DNA from: APNM01 sp040361335
GTDB taxonomy: Bacteria; Pseudomonadota; Gammaproteobacteria; Nevskiales; Salinisphaeraceae
Length of the DNA: 64,000 bases
Assembly: GCF_040361335.1 (NCBI RefSeq)
Contig: NZ_APNM01000015.1
Location: 21,399 to 85,398 of the forward strand
Reading direction: 5' to 3'
The notes under the pieces were generated by a model, which had not been told where the DNA came from, made no database searches, and saw only the letters and a program-made list of their open reading frames with translations. Position 1 is the first letter of the stretch, and each line of letters opens with the position of its first letter. Of this stretch, positions 35,248 to 43,764 are shown one piece after another. The position numbers were made by a program, and so were the translations under genes.

Positions 35248-36113
35248 GTCCGGTCAGGGACGATATCGGCCTGTTCGACCGCCACCGGGGCGCGATGTTC
35301 GGGTTGGCCTATCGGATGCTCGGCGACGCCGCGGAGGCCGAGGACATGGTCCAGGAGGCCTATCTGCGGTGGGCCGGGCAGGGGCGGCCGACGCCGGCCT
35401 CGCCGGGTGCCTATTTCAGCACCGTGGTGACCCGGCTGTGCCTGGATCACCTGCGTTCGGCCCGGCTGCGTCGCACCGACTACGTGGGCCCCTGGCTGCC
35501 GGAGCCGCTCCCGGCGGACGAAGAGACCGATCCGGTGGAACGCGCCGACGACCTGTCCGTGGCCTTCCTGCTGCTCCTGGAGCGCCTGTCGCCGCCGGAA
35601 CGCGCCGTGTTCCTGCTGCGCCAGGCCTTCGAACTCGACTACGCGGACATCGCCGCCGCCGTGGACCGCAGCGAGGCGCATTGCCGGAAGCTGTTCAGCC
35701 GGGCCCGCCGCAGCCTGGCGCGGGAAACGCCGCGCCACCGCCCGACGCCCGCCGAGCACGCCGAGCTGCTGGCGCGCTTCGCCGCCGCCTACCGGGACGG
35801 CGACATGGACGGCCTGCTCGCGGTGCTGGCCCCGGACAGCACCCTGGTCGCGGACAGCGGCGGCAAGGTGCCCGCCGCGCGTCGTCCCATCCATTCCGCC
35901 GAACGGGTCGCCCGGTTCCTGACACGCATCCGTCCGATCTCCTTCCGGCGGGCGCAGGCCGAATTCGTGACCCTGAACGGCGAACCGGGCCTGGCGCTGT
36001 TCGAGAACGGCCGCGCGCGCTCGGCCATTGCCATCGAAATCGAGGCCGGCCGCATCCGCGGCATATTCATCCAGCGCAATCCGGATAAACTGCGGCGTAT
36101 CGTCCGGCCGTGA
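35244..36113 (+). CDS. ECF41-family (SigJ-like) RNA polymerase sigma factor
   Basis: A 289-residue sigma-70-family factor. Sigma region 2 (FDRHRGAMFGLAYRMLGDAAEAEDMVQEAYLRW) and region 4 (LSPPERAVFLLRQAFELDYADIAAAVDRSEAHCRKLFSRARRSL) are followed by a SnoaL-like C-terminal domain from about residue 165. The three ECF41 marks are present: WLPEP (84-88), DSGGK (204-208, for DGGGK) and NPDKL (279-283). In ECF41 this C-terminal extension regulates the sigma factor in place of a separate anti-sigma factor, and none is encoded nearby. ATGA overlap with the CMD gene implies coupled translation. Confidence 0.93.
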   Translation: MSPVRDDIGLFDRHRGAMFGLAYRMLGDAAEAEDMVQEAYLRWAGQGRPTPASPGAYFSTVVTRLCLDHLRSARLRRTDYVGPWLPEPLPADEETDPVERADDLSVAFLLLLERLSPPERAVFLLRQAFELDYADIAAAVDRSEAHCRKLFSRARRSLARETPRHRPTPAEHAELLARFAAAYRDGDMDGLLAVLAPDSTLVADSGGKVPAARRPIHSAERVARFLTRIRPISFRRAQAEFVTLNGEPGLALFENGRARSAIAIEIEAGRIRGIFIQRNPDKLRRIVRP

Positions 36114-36210
36114 TCCACGCCGGTCGCATGACATGCGTGCGACGGACCGGCAGAATGGGAAAGATATCTATCCGGATGATGCGGTCCGGGACAACAGGGA
36201 GTGGTCAGGC

Positions 36211-36756
36211 ATGGCGGGATTCGGATGGCCGCGGGCGGCGGAAGCGACCGGCAAGCGGGTCGCCTTGTTCGGGGTATTGTTCGCGGCCTCCCAGATCACG
36301 ATCCTGAGCATCCTGCACGCGGGGCGGGCCGAGCATGCCCTGATCGCGCTGCAACTTACGTTCGATGCGCATGCCTTCGCCTCGATCCTCACGCTGCTGG
36401 ACGCGGCGCAGCAGCGGGCGCTGCTGCAGCACTTCTGGCTCGATTTCCTGCATCCCCTCTGGTACGGGCTGTTCGCCTTCCACGCCACGGCGCTACTGCT
36501 GCGTCGTCTCGGGGCCGCCGCGCGCTGGCGCTGGGTGCCGTACCTGGCCCTGGCGATGGCGGGGCTGGACCTCATGGAGAATCTGGTCCACCTGCCGCTG
36601 ATCGCCGGCTGGATCGCGCCCACGACGCTGCCGGTCGCCTTCGCCGCGACCTGCGCCAGCCTCAAGTGGGCGCTGGCGGGTTTGCTGACGCTGATCGGCT
36701 GTATCTCGTGTCTGCGGCTGGTTGGCTACGAAAGAACGCAGCGGTTCAGGCGGTAG
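36211..36756 (+). CDS. Hypothetical four-helix membrane protein
   Basis: About 181 residues with transmembrane segments near VALFGVLFAASQITILSIL, FLHPLWYGLFAFHATALLL, WVPYLALAMAGLDLMENLVHLPLIAGWI and LKWALAGLLTLIGCISCL. I do not recognise a family. ATG 36211 has AGGGAG about 11 bp upstream and begins just before the first basic stretch; ATG 36133 would add 26 soluble residues. It stands alone between the sigma factor and the DUF4258-like pair. Confidence 0.7.
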   Translation: MAGFGWPRAAEATGKRVALFGVLFAASQITILSILHAGRAEHALIALQLTFDAHAFASILTLLDAAQQRALLQHFWLDFLHPLWYGLFAFHATALLLRRLGAAARWRWVPYLALAMAGLDLMENLVHLPLIAGWIAPTTLPVAFAATCASLKWALAGLLTLIGCISCLRLVGYERTQRFRR

Positions 36757-36785
36757 ACCCTGGTACGCGGCAAAAGGAATTGCCA

Positions 36786-37022
36786 TTGAAAACGACACGA
36801 TATTTCGACACGACTCGCCGGCGACCGGATCGCGTGAATATCCGGGACGAGTGGATCGAACGTGCTGTCTGTCATCCCGAGCACGAGCAAATCCAGACAG
36901 ATGGTCGTATCCGCCGCTGGATACGCATCCCGGAAATGGGGAACCGCCATCTCAGGGTTATACTGCTGGCTGACGGCGAAACCGTGCACAATGCCTTTTT
37001 TGACCGCGGATTCCAGCCATGA
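36786..37022 (+). CDS. DUF4258-like small protein
   Basis: A 78-residue protein starting at TTG 36786, which has AAGGA seven bases upstream; no ATG is available in frame. The sequence DEWIERAVCHPEHEQIQTDG, WIRIPEMGNRHLRVILL and ETVHNAFFDRGF fits the DUF4258-like group (RelE-fold-like small proteins). It overlaps the DUF2283 gene by ATGA. Such two-gene units look like toxin-antitoxin modules in layout, but no activity has been shown that I know of for this pair. Confidence 0.72.
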   Translation: MKTTRYFDTTRRRPDRVNIRDEWIERAVCHPEHEQIQTDGRIRRWIRIPEMGNRHLRVILLADGETVHNAFFDRGFQP

Positions 37023-37216
37023 AAGTGAAGTACTTCGCCGATACCGATACGTTGTATATCGAATTCCGTGAGGAAGGCATCACCGGCTCCAGAGAGCTGG
37101 ATGAGAACACATTGCTGGATGTCGATGCGGAAGGGAATGTCTGCGCAATCACTTTCGAACACGCCAGCGAGCGCACCGATGTAAAGCATCTCACGGTGGA
37201 GGGCATCGCGGCCTGA
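37019..37216 (+). CDS. DUF2283 family protein
   Basis: A 65-residue protein, MKVKYFADTDTLYIEFRE, continuing with NTLLDVDAEGNVCAITFEHAS; this is the standard DUF2283 pattern, a small beta-rich fold. Its ATG overlaps the stop of the preceding gene (ATGA), and the two are probably made as a complex. If the unit is a toxin-antitoxin pair this would be the antitoxin-like partner; that is inference from layout only. Confidence 0.85.
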   Translation: MKVKYFADTDTLYIEFREEGITGSRELDENTLLDVDAEGNVCAITFEHASERTDVKHLTVEGIAA

Positions 37217-37317
37217 TATTTTTTGAGGCCTGCGAATGTTCGCCGGCTGTCTGTCAAGCGGATCGCCGAACGACAAGATCGCGGGGGCATGCGCGTGTCG
37301 ACAGTCGGGGTATGGGT

Positions 37318-37803
37318 ATGGGATCGGCGGACAATCTGCTCTTCGGGCTGACCCTGGCCACCACCCTGGGGACGGGGCTGATGGCGGGGCTGTTCTTCAC
37401 CTTCTCGGTCACGGTGATGGCGGCGCTGTCGCGGCTGCCGGTGGCTGAGGGCGTGCGCGCGATGCAATCGATCAATCTCGTGATCGTGAACCCGTTATTC
37501 CTGACGGTGTTCTTCGGCACCGCCGCCGGCTGTGCGGCGCTGTCGGTGGCGGCCGTCTGGCGCTGGCACTGGCCGGATTCGATCTATCCGCTCGCCGGCG
37601 GGCTGCTTTACCTGGCGGGCAACCTCGCGGTCACGGTGCTGCGCAGCGTGCCCATGAACAACCGCCTGGCGGCGGTCGACGGCAACGACGTGGAGACCGC
37701 CTGGGTCTGGCGCCACTACCTGTCGCGCTGGACGGCCTGGAACCACGTGCGCACGGTCACCGGGTTGCTCGCGACCATGTTCCTGAGCCTGGGCCTGCGC
37801 TGA
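37318..37803 (+). CDS. DUF1772 (anthrone oxygenase-like) membrane protein
   Basis: A 161-residue protein with four hydrophobic helices and the DUF1772 pattern: GLMAGLFFTFSVTVMAAL, MQSINLVIVNPLFLTVFFGT, VPMNNRLAAVD and WRHYLSRWTAWNHVRT. The last two blocks are the conserved polar patches of the anthrone oxygenase-like family. ATG 37318 is preferred because GGGG lies seven bases upstream; ATG 37312 is two codons earlier. Function unknown. The VOC gene follows 37 bp later. Confidence 0.82.
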   Translation: MGSADNLLFGLTLATTLGTGLMAGLFFTFSVTVMAALSRLPVAEGVRAMQSINLVIVNPLFLTVFFGTAAGCAALSVAAVWRWHWPDSIYPLAGGLLYLAGNLAVTVLRSVPMNNRLAAVDGNDVETAWVWRHYLSRWTAWNHVRTVTGLLATMFLSLGLR

Positions 37804-37840
37804 CCGCGTACTGAATCCGACACACGGAGGTGAGCACGAC

Positions 37841-38272
37841 ATGAACGACACGGCAAGGGACACCACGGCGACCATCATTCCCACGCTGCGGTATCGGGAC
37901 GCGCCGGCCGCCGTCGACTGGTTGTCGCAAGCATTCGGCTTCGAGCCGCGCCTGGTGGTGCCGGACGGAGAGGGCGGCATCGCCCACGCCCAACTGGTAT
38001 TCGGCAACGGCATGGTCATGCTCGGCTCGGCCCGCGACGACGATTTCGGCCGTCTGCAGGCGCCGTTGGCCGATCCGGCGGGCCCCGTCTCCCAGAGTCC
38101 CTACGTCATCGTCGCGGACGTGGACGGGCATCATGACCGCGCCGTGGCGGCCGGCGCCGAGATCGTGTCGCCACCGGCGGACCAGGATTACGGCGGGCGT
38201 CTGTATTCCTGCCGGGACCCGGAAGGAAACCTTTGGCACTTCGGATGCTACGACCCCTGGGAGACCGCCTAG
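37841..38272 (+). CDS. VOC-superfamily (glyoxalase/bleomycin-resistance-like) protein
   Basis: A 143-residue two-module VOC protein. ATIIPTLRYRDAPAAVDWLSQAFGFE opens module one and PYVIVADVDGHHDRAVAAGAEIVSPP..DYGGRLYSCRDPEGNLWHFG closes module two, with the usual DPEGN near the metal-side Glu. It resembles PhnB/YdcJ-like stand-alone proteins; substrate unknown. A good GGAGGTGAG site precedes the ATG. It converges on the DUF4105 gene. Confidence 0.87.
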   Translation: MNDTARDTTATIIPTLRYRDAPAAVDWLSQAFGFEPRLVVPDGEGGIAHAQLVFGNGMVMLGSARDDDFGRLQAPLADPAGPVSQSPYVIVADVDGHHDRAVAAGAEIVSPPADQDYGGRLYSCRDPEGNLWHFGCYDPWETA

Positions 38273-38310
38273 CGTCGGGTTTCGCGGGCTAGCTCGCCGT
38301 TCGCCCGGTC

Positions 38311-38324
38311 CCTGTCGCGACAGG
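38311..38324. terminator. Palindrome between convergent genes
   Basis: CCTGTCGCGACAGG is a perfect 14-bp palindrome placed in the 55-bp gap between the VOC stop and the DUF4105 stop. It may act as a weak bidirectional terminator; there is no T-run. Confidence 0.35.
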
Positions 38325-38327
38325 CTA

Positions 38328-39341
38328 TTAGTCGGCGTTCGTCCGGATGCCGGGCACGCCCCGTCGGATCGCCCGCGAATAATCGTCCCCGTCCCCGGCT
38401 CGTCGGGCGCGTTCCGAGATGTAGCCGCGTTCACGCAGCGTGGCGTAGTCGTAGCCGGGTGTCAGGGTGCCCTGGTCGTGGGCGTATTCCGCGAGATGGC
38501 CGGACAGCAGCACGCGATAGTCCAGCGGCAGGCCGGGGGACAGGCCCCGCGCCAGGTTGAAGGCGACGGTGGTGCAGTTGCTGGTCAGGGTGTTGTAGAA
38601 GCGCGGCCGCCGCACCAGCGCCGACGCTTCCTCCAGAAAGGCCAGGAACAGGGCGCGTATCGCCGGCCGCGACAGGTTCAGCCGATAGAGATGGGTCCGC
38701 TCCTGCCGCACATTGGTGCGCAAGTACACGATGTCACGCTCGTCGGCGGCCACCAGGACCTGCTCGAAGCGCCGGAAGAAACCGCCCACCGGGGTGTACA
38801 GCTCGCCGCGTTCGCGGCGGATCTCCAGGGAGAAGGTCAGGTAGCGCCCGTCCTCGAAACCGAAGGACACCAGCGTGTGCGCGATATGCGGCCCGGTCCA
38901 GTAGCTCAGGATCAGATCGATCGAGCGCAGGGCCGACAGATCGTATTCGCGGGTCTCCCAGTGGCTATCGTAGTCCGTGCGGCTGCGCCACCGGAAATTC
39001 CGCACGTTGTGCAGCACCACGCGGTCGTCCTCGACGTGCGGCCGCGGCAGGCGGGCGACGTCGTCGGCCCACTCGCGGTCGTGCGAGGGACGCAGGCCCG
39101 CCCACCAGAGCAGGAGCGCGGCCGAGGCCACGGCGAAGGCGATCAGACCGGGACGCAGGCCGGGATGCCAGAGACCGGCGATGCCGGCGAGCGCGGCCAG
39201 CAGCCAGGCGGCGACGGGCAGGGTCCGTGCCGGCGGCGGCCAGGGCAGGGCGTACCACAGCGCCAGGGCGCCCCAGCCGGTCCAGGACAGCGCCAGGAGC
39301 GTCAGCACCGCGTTCAGCGGGAGAGTCTGCCAGGAAAGCAC
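38328..39341 (-). CDS. DUF4105 membrane protein
   Basis: A 337-residue protein with three N-terminal transmembrane helices (to about residue 85: LTLLALSWTGWGALALWYAL, LLAALAGIAGLW, GLIAFAVASAALLLWWAGL) and a DUF4105 domain from about 100. Characteristic blocks are NVRNFRWRSRTDYDSHWETREYDL, SYWTGPHIAHTLVSFGFEDGR and YNTLTSNCTTVAFNL, where NC with the later His suggests a cysteine-peptidase-like site (NlpC-type fold is suspected for the family). Start is the GTG at 39341. It follows the DUF1631 gene by 52 bp on the same strand. Confidence 0.85.
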   Translation of the reverse strand: MLSWQTLPLNAVLTLLALSWTGWGALALWYALPWPPPARTLPVAAWLLAALAGIAGLWHPGLRPGLIAFAVASAALLLWWAGLRPSHDREWADDVARLPRPHVEDDRVVLHNVRNFRWRSRTDYDSHWETREYDLSALRSIDLILSYWTGPHIAHTLVSFGFEDGRYLTFSLEIRRERGELYTPVGGFFRRFEQVLVAADERDIVYLRTNVRQERTHLYRLNLSRPAIRALFLAFLEEASALVRRPRFYNTLTSNCTTVAFNLARGLSPGLPLDYRVLLSGHLAEYAHDQGTLTPGYDYATLRERGYISERARRAGDGDDYSRAIRRGVPGIRTNAD

Positions 39342-39393
39342 GAACCGGACGGCGCGGGAGGTCGGTCGATACGCGGGCGGCTAGGGCGTGGGC

Positions 39394-41679
39394 TTAATGC
39401 CCCAGGCGGGCGGACTGGGCCGCGATGATGCGTCCCAGCCGGTTGTCGAATCCCGGGATGTCATGGACCGGCTTGGAAGCGCCGGATTGCAGGTCGCGTG
39501 CGAGGGCGAGGGCGTCGCGCGCCAGCACGGTCTCGCCGCGGCGGTTGCCGAAGACCACCTGCGAGCCGTCGCGGTCGTATTCGATCACCTTCAACCAGCG
39601 TGTGCCGCCGTCCTCGCCCAGGCTCACGCGGAACCAGCTCGTCGGCCGGCAGACATCTTCCAGGAAATCCTGGACGTCCGGCGTGAGCTCGGAGAGCGTC
39701 CCCTCGGGCGCGCCGCGGGCGGACGACTCGGCCTCGGTCTCGGGGGGCACCCCGGAACCCGGCGCGGGCTGCTCGGCGGTGTCCGCGGCATCGTCGTTGC
39801 CGGCCTCGGCCCATTCCTCGCTGAGGTGGAAATTGCGGTCGTTGGCGGCATCCTCAGGGCGCGTCTCCGTGGCCCATTCCAGGCCCTGGAGCAGGCCGCG
39901 GCGCAGGCGCTCGGCGCGCGACAGGGGCAGGCGGATCTCGCGCAGGCAGCGGTCGGCCAATTCCTTGACCGCGTCGACCTGGTCGCGGCGTTCCTGCAGC
40001 GAGGTGTCGGCGGGCACCGGCTGCAGTGCGTCGACGATGCGGCGAAGGTCGCGCAGTCCCTCCAGGTAGTCACGGCTGTCCGCGCCGTGACGCAGTTCGC
40101 GCAGGCAGACCGAGGGACCCCAGGCCTGGCGCAGGAAGGGCTTGGCCGCCTCCGGCAGGTACTTGTCCTGGATCTGCTGGCGCAGCTCCAGGATCGCCCG
40201 CCGGCGGATGCGGGCGACGGTCTTCTTGCGATCCAACTCGCGGGTACGGCGGTCGCGGATGATCTTGATCTGCTCGTTGATCAGGTCGATGACGGTCGGA
40301 TCCTCCTCGAACTCCGCCACGAACTGCTCCACCAGGTCCAACAGCTCGGCGTAGAGGGGGTCGTTCTCGTCGTCCATGTACGCGCCCAGGATCGCCAGCT
40401 CGTTGACCAGTTGGCGGGCGGGATGGTCGGCCTCGTCGAAGAAGCTCTCGTCGAGCAGCGCCGACTTGAACACCGGCGCCCGTACCCGCGACAGCAGCCG
40501 TCGCCCGGGCGGGGGCAGGGTATCGTCCGAGAGCAGGTCCGCGAACACCCGCGCCACGCGCGCGAGATGCCGGCGCTGGCCACCCGCGCCACCACCGGAG
40601 CCGCCTTGTCCCCGGCCGCGGGCCGCGTCGCCGCCTCCCAGGGCCTCGAACAGGGCGCCCAGCAGCCGGCGGCTGTCCACCGACTCGCCGGCCGCCCCCT
40701 CGGTGAGCGCGTCCAGGGCGTCGAAGACCCGGTCGGCATGGTCGCCGCCGGCGCCCGTGCCCGCGTTGCCGGCCGTGCCCCCGGCGCTCCCGCCGGACAT
40801 GCCGCCGGCGCCGGGCGCCCCGGCGGCGCCACCGGCGGGACCATAACCGCCGGCCCGGGCGCCGTCATCGCCCTGGATTTCCGCCAGCCGTTCCAGCCAG
40901 CGCGCCACCGTCATGCTCGGTGTGCGGCCGTGGCGGTAATGCTGGGACGCCTGTCCGGGCGGCGGCTCGGCCGGTTCCGGCCGGGCCGGGTCGGCGGGTT
41001 TGCGTCGCCGCTTGGGGCGGGGCGTACGCGGCTCGAAACCGAAATCGGTGAGGGCCTGGCCCACCGGTTCGTAGATTTCCAGCAGCCGCGCGACCACGAA
41101 GCGGTCGAACAGCTTGTAGACCAGCAGCTTGACCTCGATGTCGAGGTCCGTGGCCGACATCGCGTAGTGGAAGGCGCCGTTCAGGGTGCGCGGCGAGAAC
41201 GCCCACTTGTGGATGTGCACGCCCGGCCTGGCCGCGAGCTGCTCGAGGCCGTCCTCCAGCCAGGCGATATGGTCGCGGTAGCGCTGGGCGGCCTTGTTCA
41301 CCATGTTGGTGACCGCGATCTCTTCCTCGACCACGTCCTGTGGCATGAGGCTGAAATCGTCGCTGTCCTCGCGCGGGGCGGCGTCGGGCAGCGTGCCGTC
41401 GTACACGCCCTGGCTCATGGCGCGGGTGAAGGCATCGTAGATGCGGGGCCGCTCGATGCGCAGGATGCGCATGGCGTCGAAGTGCAGGGTACGCTCGTTG
41501 TTGCTTTCGGCCTTGTCGGCCATGTCGAACAGGGCGTCGTCCGCCCCCTCGAACATCTCGTCGAGGATCGAGCGCAGGCCGTCGAAGCCGATCTTGCGGA
41601 TGCGCTCCGCGAGGTCCGACGCCTCGGTGTCGCGGTGGGTGTCGATACCCACCACCTTGCGCTGCTTCTCGTCGCTCAT
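39394..41679 (-). CDS. DUF1631 family protein
   Basis: A 761-residue cytoplasmic protein of the DUF1631 family found in Gammaproteobacteria. Typical blocks: SQGVYDGTLPDA (about 90-101), VEEEIAVTNMVNKA, NLARVARVFADLL-like and HPARQLVNELA, then the long DPLYAELLDLVEQFVAEFEEDPTVIDLI helix. A Gly/Ala-rich low-complexity stretch at about 275-320 interrupts the chain. The C-terminus (FLEDVCRPTSWFRVSLG..TRWLKVIEYDRDGSQVVFGNRRG) resembles a PilZ-like small beta domain, so c-di-GMP binding is possible but unproven. No function is known. Confidence 0.88.
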   Translation of the reverse strand: MSDEKQRKVVGIDTHRDTEASDLAERIRKIGFDGLRSILDEMFEGADDALFDMADKAESNNERTLHFDAMRILRIERPRIYDAFTRAMSQGVYDGTLPDAAPREDSDDFSLMPQDVVEEEIAVTNMVNKAAQRYRDHIAWLEDGLEQLAARPGVHIHKWAFSPRTLNGAFHYAMSATDLDIEVKLLVYKLFDRFVVARLLEIYEPVGQALTDFGFEPRTPRPKRRRKPADPARPEPAEPPPGQASQHYRHGRTPSMTVARWLERLAEIQGDDGARAGGYGPAGGAAGAPGAGGMSGGSAGGTAGNAGTGAGGDHADRVFDALDALTEGAAGESVDSRRLLGALFEALGGGDAARGRGQGGSGGGAGGQRRHLARVARVFADLLSDDTLPPPGRRLLSRVRAPVFKSALLDESFFDEADHPARQLVNELAILGAYMDDENDPLYAELLDLVEQFVAEFEEDPTVIDLINEQIKIIRDRRTRELDRKKTVARIRRRAILELRQQIQDKYLPEAAKPFLRQAWGPSVCLRELRHGADSRDYLEGLRDLRRIVDALQPVPADTSLQERRDQVDAVKELADRCLREIRLPLSRAERLRRGLLQGLEWATETRPEDAANDRNFHLSEEWAEAGNDDAADTAEQPAPGSGVPPETEAESSARGAPEGTLSELTPDVQDFLEDVCRPTSWFRVSLGEDGGTRWLKVIEYDRDGSQVVFGNRRGETVLARDALALARDLQSGASKPVHDIPGFDNRLGRIIAAQSARLGH

Positions 41680-42000
41680 CCGCTACTCCCTCCCGGAGCC
41701 GGGCTGTCGGACCCGGGCCTCCGCGGGCCGATCCTGCGGTAACTATAGGCATCCGCGACGCCGGATGGAAGGGCGGCGGCGTTATCGCACGAATCCGATA
41801 CATCCGGCTAGGTTTCTGTTTGCATTGGGGTTGCCCGCGATGACCGGCGGTTGCGGCCCTTGCGCTGCACCACGAGGAGGCATCACGGGGCGGCAGGCAT
41901 GGCATCCAACTTGCTAGCTATAGCGCATGAACGGCCATAGCGGGCAACAAGTGGCGACAATGGGGCGGGAACACGCGCCGCGGGCGTGGCGGGGCGCATC
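41680..42000. other. Divergent promoter region DUF1631/patatin
   Basis: A 321-bp gap between divergent genes. -10-like CTATAGT occurs on the minus strand (about 41741-41747, complement of ACTATAG) and GCTATAGC on the plus strand near 41918-41925. No convincing gene or repeat is seen. Confidence 0.4.
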
Positions 42001-43248
42001 ATGAGCGGGCGCGGGACACCGCCGCCGGGCCTGACGGGCCTCGCCCTGACCGCGGGCGGGGCGCGCGGCGCGTACCAGGCCGGCGTGCTCAAACGTATCG
42101 GCGAGCTGCCGGCGCTGCGCGGCGGTAGCTCGCCGTTCCGGATCGTCGCCGGTGCTTCGGCCGGCGCCATCAACGGCGCCGCCGTGGCCGGCTACAGTGA
42201 CGACCTGCACCGGGGCACCGCGCGTCTCGCGGAGCTCTGGCGCGACCTGACCGCCGACCGGGTCTACCGCGCGGGCCCGCTGGCGATGCTGGGCAACGGC
42301 CGCCGCCTGCTCGCCGACATCGCGCTCGGCCGGCTCCTGGGCGCGGGACGCGTGCAGGCGATGCTCGACGCCGCGCCGCTGCGGCAGATGCTGGCGCGCG
42401 AGCTGCCGCTCGACGGCATCGGCCGGGCGGTACGACGCGGCGACCTGTACGCGCTGGCGGTCACCGCCACCGGCTACCATTCCGGCAAGTCCTACAGCTT
42501 CATCCAGGGCCGGTCCGGCCATCCGCTCTGGCACAAGAGCCGGCGGATCGCCCTGCGTGCCGATATCACGGTGGATCATGTCTGCGCCTCGGCCTCGATC
42601 CCGCTGGTGTTCCCGCCGGTAGCGCTGGATACGGGCGGCGTGCGCGGCTGGTTCGGCGACGGCGCGATGCGGCTCACCACGCCGCTGAGCCCCGCGATCC
42701 GCCTGGGCGCGGAACGGCTGTTGGCGATCGGCATCCGTTGCCGCGACACCGCGCGCCAACTCACGGACCGCGAGTTGTCCGGGGACGGCGACGATGCCGC
42801 TGCCGCGCTGCCGCGCCGGCCGCCGCTGTCGCAGATCTGCGGCGTCTTCCTCAACGCCATCTTCCTGGATCACCTCGACGCCGATCTCGACCACCTGATA
42901 CGCATGAACGAGCTGGTCTCGGCCTACACGCGCGGCGCGGGGCACGGCCCCGAGACCCCCGATGTGAGCGAGCCCATGCGCGTGATCGAGCCGTTGGTGA
43001 TCTCGCCGTCCGAGGACTTCGCGGAACTCGCCGGCGACATGGTCGGGCGCATGCCCGCCAGCGTGCGTTTCCTGCTGGACATCCTCGGCGAGCCCGACCC
43101 CCGCAGCGCCGATCTCACCAGCTACCTGCTCTTCGACCCCGCCTACACCCGCGCCCTGATCGACATCGGCTATCGCGACGCCGACGACCGCCGCGACGAG
43201 ATCGAGGCGTTCCTGCGCGGCGCCGGCGAGACCGCGGCCGCGGGTTGA
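42001..43248 (+). CDS. Patatin-like phospholipase
   Basis: A 415-residue serine hydrolase with a Ser-Asp dyad. GGARGAYQAGVL (19-30) is the oxyanion-hole motif, GASAG (51-55, Ser53) the nucleophile elbow, and DGAM (Asp221) the acid. It has no signal peptide, so it acts in the cytoplasm or is exported by another route. The 190 C-terminal residues include a LSQICGVFLNAIFLDHLDADLDHL helix pair typical of bacterial patatins near DUF3336 types. Substrate unknown. ATG 42001 chosen; GTG 41986 is in frame upstream. Confidence 0.9.
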   Translation: MSGRGTPPPGLTGLALTAGGARGAYQAGVLKRIGELPALRGGSSPFRIVAGASAGAINGAAVAGYSDDLHRGTARLAELWRDLTADRVYRAGPLAMLGNGRRLLADIALGRLLGAGRVQAMLDAAPLRQMLARELPLDGIGRAVRRGDLYALAVTATGYHSGKSYSFIQGRSGHPLWHKSRRIALRADITVDHVCASASIPLVFPPVALDTGGVRGWFGDGAMRLTTPLSPAIRLGAERLLAIGIRCRDTARQLTDRELSGDGDDAAAALPRRPPLSQICGVFLNAIFLDHLDADLDHLIRMNELVSAYTRGAGHGPETPDVSEPMRVIEPLVISPSEDFAELAGDMVGRMPASVRFLLDILGEPDPRSADLTSYLLFDPAYTRALIDIGYRDADDRRDEIEAFLRGAGETAAAG

Positions 43249-43318
43249 TCCAGGTCAACCCGGCGGCGGGACGGGCGCCGCATCCTGCGGCGACCACGTG
43301 TCAGCACGGAGAACCAGC

Positions 43319-43690
43319 ATGAGCGAACCGCGTCCCAATCCGATGCCGTATCCGGCACAGCTCGAGCATTTCAAGGCCTACATGGGCGAACTCGCGAATG
43401 CCCGCCCGGAGACCATGCGCGCATTCGATGCGTTGCATGCCGCCGCCGGCGCCGCCGGCGCGCTGGATGCCCGGACCAAGGAACTGATCGCGCTGGCGAT
43501 CGCCGTCACCGCGCGCTGCGACGGCTGCATCGCTTTCCACACCAGCGACGCCCTGGCGGCCGGCGCGACCCGCGAGGAGATCCTGGACGCGCTGGGTGTG
43601 GCCGTGCTGATGGGCGGCGGGCCCGCCGTCGTCTACGCCACGCACGTGATCGAGGCGCTGTCACAGTTCGAGGCGGCCGCGCACGACTGA
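43319..43690 (+). CDS. AhpD-like carboxymuconolactone decarboxylase family protein
   Basis: A 123-residue CMD-family protein with the complete AhpD catalytic pattern: Glu55, eleven residues, Cys67-x2-Cys70, three residues, His74 (TKELIALAIAVTARCDGCIAFH). It therefore likely has thiol-disulfide or peroxidase-reductase activity, unlike the relative at 34720, which lacks the His. ATG 43319 has GGAGA upstream. It lies 70 bp after the patatin gene. Confidence 0.9.
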   Translation: MSEPRPNPMPYPAQLEHFKAYMGELANARPETMRAFDALHAAAGAAGALDARTKELIALAIAVTARCDGCIAFHTSDALAAGATREEILDALGVAVLMGGGPAVVYATHVIEALSQFEAAAHD

Positions 43691-43764
43691 GGCCCCTTTG
43701 ACAGCGCGCCGGCGGACGGCGAGCCTGGACCGCCAGGGCAGGGCGACACGGGAGACGGAAACGG

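Noticed and set aside
41840..41917. 25-residue CxxC peptide in the DUF1631/patatin gap
   Set aside because: No ribosome-binding site and no family; GC-rich DNA gives such short frames by chance.
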